NCBI GenBank assembly: GCA_026122225.1
Contig: JANEZZ010000809.1
Coordinates: 560,501 to 624,500, forward strand
Length of the DNA stretch: 64,000 nt
Direction of reading: 5' to 3'
Source: Heloderma charlesbogerti
Lineage: Eukaryota > Chordata > Lepidosauria > Squamata > Helodermatidae
Of the stretch, positions 59,001 to 64,000 are shown piece after piece. Below the pieces are notes generated by a model. It saw only the letters and a list, made by a program, of their open reading frames with translations. It ran no database searches and was not told the origin of the DNA. Both the position numbers and the translations under genes were made by a program. Every line of letters starts with the position of its first letter. Position 1 is the stretch's first letter.

Positions 59001-59511
59001 CTGCCGGCGAGATCACATCACTCCAGTGCTGAAGGAGTTGCACTGGTTACCAGTTGTTTTCCGGGCCAAATTCAAGGTGTTGGTTTTGACCTTTAAAACC
59101 CTATATGGTTCCGGCCCAGCCTATCTTAAGGAGCGCCTCCAGCAACACCAGACAGGCCGCTTAACAAGATCAGCCTCAGATGGCCTTCTCTCTGTCCCAT
59201 CAGCCAGGACAGCTAGACTGGTGGGGACGAGGGAGAGGGCCTTCTCTGTGGTGGCCCCCACTCTGTGGAACTCCCTCCCTAGGGAACTCCGTCATGCCCC
59301 CTCTTTAATGAGCTTCCGTCGTGCATTAAAAACGTGGTTGTTCAGGCAGGCATTTGGGGTGGGTTAGGGTATTTTTTTTAAAAAAAAAATTATGGTAAAA
59401 TTTTATTGTTTTAAATTGTTTTATGGTGGGTTGTACATAGCCCAGAGTGGCTGGGTGACCAGTCAGATGGGCGATTAATAAATTTAATAAATAAATAAAT
59501 AAATAAATAAA
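56040..59511 (+). mobile_element. Near full-length L2-clade LINE with intact ORF
   Basis: A GC-rich 5' region (56040-56250) with CCACCACCACCACCAC and CTGCCGCCGTCGCCGC repeats precedes one long ORF. The 3' UTR (59368-59511) ends with GGCTGGGTGACCAGTCAGAT, then GGGCGATTAATAAATTTAAT and an (AATA)n tail. The 5' boundary is an estimate and no target-site duplication was identified. It lies in the sense direction of RERE, about 1.0 kb before the exon at 60529. Among the retrotransposons in the window it is the only one with an uninterrupted ORF, so it is likely the youngest. Confidence 0.93.
56341..59367 (+). CDS. L2 LINE endonuclease-reverse transcriptase (1008 aa)
   Basis: The frame is open from 56251, but the first ATG is at 56341; a later candidate start is the ATG at 56509 (MAGGGVTPSS), nearer the endonuclease. 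The endonuclease shows LLLCNARSVTQK, CITETWL, VIYRESLVF, LVLGDFNVHSE and SDHYLVMLDF, so its main catalytic motifs are kept. The reverse transcriptase shows NNFRPVSNLPFWGKVIERVV, FQSGFRPGHGTETALVALVD, LLDLSVAFDTIDYGILLDCL, CGVPQGSILSPMLINIYV and HQYADDTQLYLS with an intact YADD. The C-terminus is [20 protein letters not shown] to SFRRALKTWLFRQAF. No stop or frameshift interrupts it. Retrotransposition competence is inferred only. Confidence 0.93.
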   Translation: MCPPDGGSGGSVGGQNIPRLGGRRWRSARGRPCQVRGTRERCVVSVPCSGPVQSQRMAGGGVTPSSGLRLLLCNARSVTQKTSLIHDMILDEGADLACITETWLAEAAAPTLAAMCPAGFSYAQQPRAGDRGGGVAVIYRESLVFTRPPLRETKVVECMYWRLGPKGSLGILLVYRPPRCTTDSLAEVLEVVSDVRVQSPNLLVLGDFNVHSEAILTGAPRDFMETMASWELHHILTGPTHVAGHALDLVFVSGEAGSDLEVGGISTTPLSWSDHYLVMLDFSVPQPLRRNGGPIKMVRPRRLMDPNGFLNALGDSLGHANGHSVETLVGGWNAAITGALDRVAPKRPLPLNRARTAPWFNPQLRALKQEVRRLERRWRKSRSKDDQTWARAVSSAYHVAVKAAKKEYYAASIASAECCPRRLFQVVRSLVGPVAPEPLEHSKASCEALARHFADKIDQIRSVTLHTVDTVSEQEAACGKLVLWDRFQLLPPDEVDKVLSSVRPTTCLLDPCPSWLIMSCRERLGEGIKAVVNASLEEGVMPSALKETVIRPLLKKPSLDPQVLNNFRPVSNLPFWGKVIERVVAMQLKAHLEETDYLDPFQSGFRPGHGTETALVALVDDMRRALDRGECSFLVLLDLSVAFDTIDYGILLDCLEGLGIGDTVLRWFRSFLSGRYQRVALGEEVSDPWPLTCGVPQGSILSPMLINIYVKPLGAIIRRFGLQCHQYADDTQLYLSFKSSPRLAVESLSKCLETVSGWMGRNKLKLNPDKTEVLLVGDKRRLGDVDLVLNGVQLPLKDQVHSLGVILDSQLSMEAQVSAVSRTALYQLHLIRRLRSFLPDHLLPSVVHALVSSRLDYCNALYVGLPLKMVRKLQLVQNVAARLIKGSCRRDHITPVLKELHWLPVVFRAKFKVLVLTFKTLYGSGPAYLKERLQQHQTGRLTRSASDGLLSVPSARTARLVGTRERAFSVVAPTLWNSLPRELRHAPSLMSFRRALKTWLFRQAFGVG

Positions 59512-60528
59512 ATGTTGATGCAAAATCATTCTAGAGCTGGAAAATTATTTTGGATTCACAAGGAGCAGACAGCGGATATGCACGGGGGGTGGGAGGCTGA
59601 AAGTTGAATCTTAGCTTTGAAAGTTAGGTTCTAGGCAACCTGATACATGAGACTTTTCGAGGTGTGCCTGTCGGATGCTAGTTATGGTGAACCCGAAGCA
59701 GAGCAGAACCACAGCAATGACACAGATGGGATAAGATCAAGAATTTGACTTACATAGGTGGCAGCCTTTGCATGCAGCTAGATGGCAGCCTATTGCTGGA
59801 TATATTGTTTGGCTGAGGCATAAAACGCAGCTCTGTATGTGTGTGTGGAATCTAACACCACAATTTATGTCTTGCTCTTTGGACACCGATATTTCAAGTT
59901 GGTAAAGCAAATTCTCTCCTCATCTACCAAAGAGAAGAAGAGGGGGTAAAAGCCCCTTCAGTATTTCTCTCTTAAGCAGGACTTTCATGCCACTGCAAGA
60001 GAATAAATTCACCCTAGGGTGTCTTTTCCAAAACGCGCAATGCAATGGAGATGGAATCAGAGGGTGGGGGAGTGGGTCATGATTTACATAAGTTATAAGT
60101 AAGTACAGGTTTGGTTTCTCTTTTTAAAACATCTATGTTTTGGCTAAGGCTGAACAGAGAATAACTGAACTGCCATGTCATCTTTTAACATTTTTCACAT
60201 TTTGAATAAGGGTTCTTCAAATGCCGCTGCTGATAAAATGCCTTGGTAGAGTATTGTGTGCTTTTGAGAAGCGTTGCACGAGTCTCCATTTTAAATTCCA
60301 TTCCTACTGGATGAAAATACCCTCTGGAGGTTTGCCATGGACTTTGTTGTGATTCTGATTTTATTCTGTACCCTTTTAATGTGGCATTGAAGACTAAATA
60401 GACAGAACATGTTTTTCTTCCAATTTATACTGTCAAGATGGTACCTATTCATGTTCAAACAGAGCTGGGAGATACGTGTCACACTGATTAATCCTACTTA
60501 CTGGTGGTTCTGTATTTTTCAATTGCAG
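59512..60528. other. Intron 5' of the ELM2-start exon, no repeat recognised
   Basis: No recognised element between the L2 tail and the exon at 60529. The acceptor has a modest T-rich tract (TGTATTTTTCAATTGCAG). Confidence 0.4.
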
Positions 60529-60577
60529 GAGGCTGAACAGCACACAGGGTGAAATCCGGGTTGGACCTAGCCATCAG
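60529..60577 (+). CDS. RERE: RERE coding exon (BAH-ELM2 junction)
   Basis: This 49-bp micro-sized exon has acceptor TTTTTCAATTGCAG and donor G|GTAAGG. With the two carried bases it reads RRLNSTQGEIRVGPSHQ and ends on a codon boundary. The sequence NSTQGEIRVGPSHQ marks the start of the ELM2 domain, which in RERE recruits histone deacetylases. It is separated from the previous exon by 24,237 bp. The next expected peptide (AKLPDL in the family) is not found downstream, so the following exon lies beyond the window. The four exons sum to 357 bp, or 119 codons, without a stop. Confidence 0.95.
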
Positions 60578-61280
60578 GTAAGGTTGCCCTGCATTATGAG
60601 CACCAAGTGCTGACTGTCTCTTTCCTGTGAAAGGTTCCAAGACCTCTCTGATCTGCAAAATGCAAGGTGTCGTTCGAAAACCCATAGTGTATTGCAATAG
60701 ACTAGGGAGTATAACTTCACACAGGATGTTCGTGGACCTCTGAGTTTAAATTCCAAGGTTAGCAGTGGCCCCTTTAGCACTCAGCAACTTGCACCAAGGC
60801 TGTTCAGGCCTTCTGTGACATTACATCAGTTAAGGGGCTCTGATTCCCCTGCCAACACAGACCCACTTTTGACCAGGGACCCACAAATAATAGCTTGGCT
60901 TACTACCCCAGCCTCTACTTGTTCTTGGTACCAAGCCTCAAGCCCTCTAGCAAGCACAAAGGGCTTGAGGGAGAGGTGGGGCCTTCCACACCTGTGCAGA
61001 GGCTTGGATGAGGAAATAAACATCAGGAGAGAGTCCAGCTGTTTGCTCCTTTCCCCAAAGCTTAGCTCGAGGGAGACCCTCTTGAAGGTTGCTAGGAAGC
61101 CCTTGGCAAGGGGCAAGTAAGTGGAGTGGCCTGACTGCAATAACAGAGCTGCCAAATGGCATCAAGACATTGCAAACACAGAGGACCAGATCAAAGAAGG
61201 AGAAAGAAAAAGTGTGATGGGGAGGGGGATGCAGGTCTGTTCAGTGACATGCATGCCCCACCATATTGACAAGTTAAGCT
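60578..61280. other. Start of the following RERE intron, nothing recognised
   Basis: The donor GTAAGG is followed by unclassified sequence. The antisense-overlapping frames at 60815-61165 lack domains. Confidence 0.4.
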
Positions 61281-61456
61281 AACATATGAGGCTGCCTGAT
61301 GTGGAGCCCGACTGTTGGCCCATCCTTGCCCAATATAATCTGCTCTGGTCTTTTCCAGTCACCTGTGGCCAGATCCTTTTGACTAGAGATGCCAGGGATT
61401 GTTACCTGGCACCTTCTGCATGCGAAGCTTGTGCTCTACCATCAACCAAGGCTCCC
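61281..61456 (-). mobile_element. tRNA-Ala-derived SINE (diverged)
   Basis: ACATATGAGGCTGCCTGATG, TGTTGGCCCATCCTTGCCCA, GATGCCAGGGATTG and CTTCTGCATGCGAAGCTTGT appear in the family order tail, body, box B, anticodon arm, - orientation. Confidence 0.78.
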
Positions 61457-61963
61457 CCCAGTTCCAATCCCACCTCTGCTATGTATTTGCTAGTTGGTCC
61501 GGAAAGTCTAGCCTCAGCCCTTGCAGTATCGGGATAATACCACTGACCCACCTTACAGGGTTGCTGTAAGGCAAGGATGCAAAACCTTGGGCCCTGGGTT
61601 TGCCAGAAGGTCATGCCTCCTTCCGCTGGCCCCAGCTCCTTTCCCCTGCCCACCACTTGTTTGCTGGCTTCCATAGTTCTGTGCAGTTTCCCCCCATCCC
61701 AATAGCTTAAAATGCCTCTCCTAAGGCAGGAAGAACATCAAGCTAAAATATGCTGGTATTTTTTGTATTTTGGCCCCGCCCCTTTTGCCTTAGGCCCTGC
61801 CCACCACTTGAATGCAGCCCCTGAGAGCTTCTCTGAAACAGAATTCAGCCCTTTGGCTGAAAGAGGTTCTGCACCCCTGTTGTAAGGATTATGGAGACGA
61901 CGAATACAAAAAACTTTGAACACTTGGAAGCGCTATGTAAGTGCCAAGTGGTGGTGTTTATCA
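61457..61963 (+). mobile_element. MIR-type SINE split by a hAT-like insertion
   Basis: 61457-61571 (GTTCCAATCCCACCTCTGCT, GTATCGGGATAATACCACTG, CCACCTTACAGGGTTGCTGT) and 61881-61963 (TTGTAAGGATTATGGAGACG, AACTTTGAACACTTGGAAGC, GCTATGTAAGTGCC) are the two halves of one MIR. The 61572-61880 element separates them. This is a canonical MIR layout, unlike the L2-tailed copies elsewhere in the window. Confidence 0.82.
61572..61880. mobile_element. hAT-like non-autonomous element, copy 2, with 8-bp TSD
   Basis: Ends CAAGGATGCAAAACCT and, inverted, CAGGGGTGCAGAACCT, matching at 13 of 16 positions. The flanks CTGTAAGG (61564-61571) and TTGTAAGG (61881-61888) match at 7 of 8 and lie within a MIR that is continuous once the insert is removed. 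At 309 bp there is no transposase. The interior aligns with 16281-16626. Confidence 0.88.
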
Positions 61964-62396
61964 TCTCATGGTTCCCTCCCTTTACCACTGGTCTCTTCAC
62001 ATCCTAGAGTATTTCCTAGAGACAAGCAGTATTTTCATCCCCTGAGGGCTTAAGTGGTTGCTTGCGCTGCTCAGTGAGCCTTCTGGCACTAGTTCCCTTG
62101 AGTCAGCTTTCTTTGGAAGCTGACTTGCTGAGCAGAATAATCCCTTCGCTCGGCATTAGATGTCTTAATTTTGGTGTATTAAAAAAATACAGTGGCATTT
62201 TGAATTTGGGCCTTCGGGACTTGAGGAGGCTTGTGAAAGGTATCTTTTCCACTTCTGTACTTGCCGTTGTATTACATCGCTCTCCGCAGGTTGGCATCTT
62301 GCATGCTCATTGTTAGCCTTTCAGCCCCATTAAAGGCAGGATGATGCTGAGGCCACCAGTGCATTTCATTTCGTTTTCGTAGGTCTGCTGGCTTTT

Positions 62397-62398
<2 letters not shown>
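61964..62398. other. Intronic stretch, nothing recognised
   Basis: A small inverted pair AGTCAGCTTTCT/GGAAGCTGACTT lies at 62102-62125. No family recognised. Confidence 0.4.
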
Positions 62399-62441
<43 letters not shown>

Positions 62442-62482
62442 CTGTCCGTCTCTCTCTCTATAGATATGTACGTGTGTGTGTG
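62399..62482. repeat. (GT)n/(GCGC) microsatellite cluster
   Basis: About 14 GT units, then GCGCGC, then more GT, TC and GT runs to 62482. Confidence 0.95.
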
Positions 62483-62725
62483 CATAAGTGTGCATCATAT
62501 TAGAGGCCATGCTACAATACTGAAGTCTGGCCCTGAGGAGATGCTGAAATGACAGGAAGATAGCTGGCCATAGAAGAATGTTAAAATGGTAGCCCCCTCA
62601 ATTTTGCTTGTGACTTGTGATGAAATTGCTAGCAGCTGCTACGGCTCTTCAGCCACTAACATGCAGATGCACTCATGAAAAGAAAATACAGGTCTCACTA
62701 CCTTTAGCCCACATTTACATGGTTA

Positions 62726-62944
62726 GGAGCATAGGGAGCTGCCTTGTACCTGGCCGAACTATTTGTCCATTTAGCCCAGGATTAACAACTCTGACTGGCA
62801 GCAGCTCTCCAGGGTCTTAGGTAGAGAAGCGTCTTTCCCATCACCTGCTGCCTGATCCTTTTTAAACTGGAGATGCTGAGGTTTGAACCTGGGACCTTCT
62901 GCATGCAAAGCATGTGCTTCACTACTGAGCTATGGCCCCTTTCT
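62726..62944 (-). mobile_element. tRNA-Ala-derived SINE, well preserved
   Basis: Complete order in - orientation: tail GGAGCATAGGGAGCTGCC, body TTTGTCCATTTAGCCCAG and GGCAGCAGCTCTCCAGGGTC, box B side GAGGTTTGAACCTGGGACC, anticodon arm CTTCTGCATGCAAAGCATGT, box A CACTACTGAGCTATGG. Confidence 0.9.
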
Positions 62945-64000
62945 AAAGTTCCAGCCCAACATCCTGCATAATTGGGCAAAACTGATGTATTTGGGGTCTA
63001 TATTATAAACCCAGCCACCCAACTGAAGCTATCTTGTTCCTAAACATATATATTTGAAATTAAGGCTCTCCCCTTGCTCTCTTTCCAACTCTACATGATT
63101 AATTCATCCCAGGGGTGGAGGAATTAGACACATTTGCAGATAGGATAGGTCTATCAGCACTGATTAGCCATGATAGCAAAACAGATCCCCCATATTCAGA
63201 GAAAGTATATTTTTAAAAAATACCAATTGCTGAGGAAAAGCAAAGAGTCCATGAGGACTGTTGCCTTCTTTACTTGCTTGTGAGCTTCTCAGAGGCATTT
63301 GGTTGGCCACTGTTGAAAACAAGATGGTGGATTAGATGAATGGTCATGTCTGATCCAGTATGGCTGCTCTTGTTTTTGTATAAGGTGGGGCTTGAACCCG
63401 GGCTCTCAGATTTACATCCAGCCCTTTGCCTTTGGGAAAATGAGAGCTTTTTGTATTACAAAGCTGGCTTGAAAGAACCTATTCACCTATGGCGAGTAAA
63501 GCATTGGCTCCAAGTGACTAGGTAATGAAGCTTTACACAACTCCCTCCCCCCTTTTCCCCCCAGGCCAAAGGTCTATTAACATTTGTAGACTGTTCTAGG
63601 CTAAAGGGGCCCCTCCCATTTTGTCAGTGCTGGGTTTTCACATTAACAACTGTAGACAAAGGAGGACTGCTTTCTGGTACTTCACCTTCTCATTCTTTTA
63701 CTGGGCATTCTTGAGGTACTTTCATTGTTTTTGCTAACTGCTTCCTTTTCTGCTGACACTGTTTCAGAGAAGCATGTTGGTTTGAGGGCCGTATTTTGGT
63801 CCCTGCCAGCACCAATACAGCATCTGAACATGCCCACCTGCCTGCAGTCCTCACTGGTGCCAGCTGTAGCAGTAGCCAGTTCATAGCTTGTCAAGCAGTG
63901 AAATTGCAATACATCCTTTTCTTCCCTAGATAAGAACTGGAAGAAAATACAAAGGGAGTACATTAAATGTTTCCGAACTTGTGACTTGTAATTGCTGGTT
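62945..64000. other. Intronic end of the window with small repeat fragments
   Basis: 63295-63375 (GTGGATTAGATGAATGGTCA, GTCTGATCCAGTATGGCTGC) is a + strand CR1 3' tail. 63383-63420 (GGCTTGAACCCGGGCTCTCA) resembles an inverted SINE box B. Nothing else recognised; no RERE exon found. Confidence 0.5.

Noticed and set aside
60578..64000. The next RERE exon (AKLPDL)
   Set aside because: No matching peptide with splice sites was found, so it probably lies downstream of the window.

Overview
The window is vertebrate nuclear DNA from a squamate reptile (lizard or snake), lying inside one large gene. Two things support squamate: a Sauria SINE with an intact target-site duplication (40754-41055), and a BovB (RTE-clade) LINE together with CR1 and L2 LINEs and tRNA-Ala-derived SINEs. 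The host gene is RERE (arginine-glutamic acid dipeptide repeats protein, an atrophin-family nuclear receptor corepressor), on the + strand. Four consecutive coding exons are visible: 29673-29778, 30988-31084, 36187-36291 and 60529-60577. They join in frame without a stop and encode 119 residues covering the C-terminal part of the BAH domain and the first residues of the ELM2 domain. No other host gene is supported. Almost all other open reading frames are chance frames in introns or parts of retrotransposons.

Layout. 1-29672 is an upstream RERE intron holding three large CR1 copies on the - strand: 1172-4670, split by a later L2-like insertion; 9567-14965, split by a foldback-rich block plus a BovB; and 23901-25150. 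29673-36291 holds three exons separated by introns of 1209 and 5102 bp. 36292-60528 is a 24.2 kb intron. It contains a Sauria SINE, CR1 and L2 3' ends, several foldback or hAT-like elements, a 123-bp tandem duplication, a possible RFX-motif regulatory patch (about 51000-51330) and, at its 3' end, a near full-length L2-clade LINE (about 56040-59511) with an uninterrupted 1008-codon ORF. 60578-64000 is the start of the next intron, with a hAT-like element nested in a MIR-type SINE.

How the parts relate. Three LINE/SINE partnerships can be seen side by side: BovB with Sauria SINE, CR1 with the tRNA-Ala SINE, and L2 with MIR-like SINEs. The L2 element is the only retrotransposon here whose ORF looks intact. 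The BovB has lost key residues of both its endonuclease and its reverse transcriptase, and the CR1 copies are frameshifted. Retrotransposon boundaries are estimates to within about 10-30 bp unless a target-site duplication is described. Nothing seen amounts to a clearly new biological system. The best leads are a four-hairpin array next to BovB (10648-10858), the strongly one-sided orientation of the tRNA-Ala SINEs, the intact sense-strand L2 in a RERE intron, and the paired X-box-like motifs.
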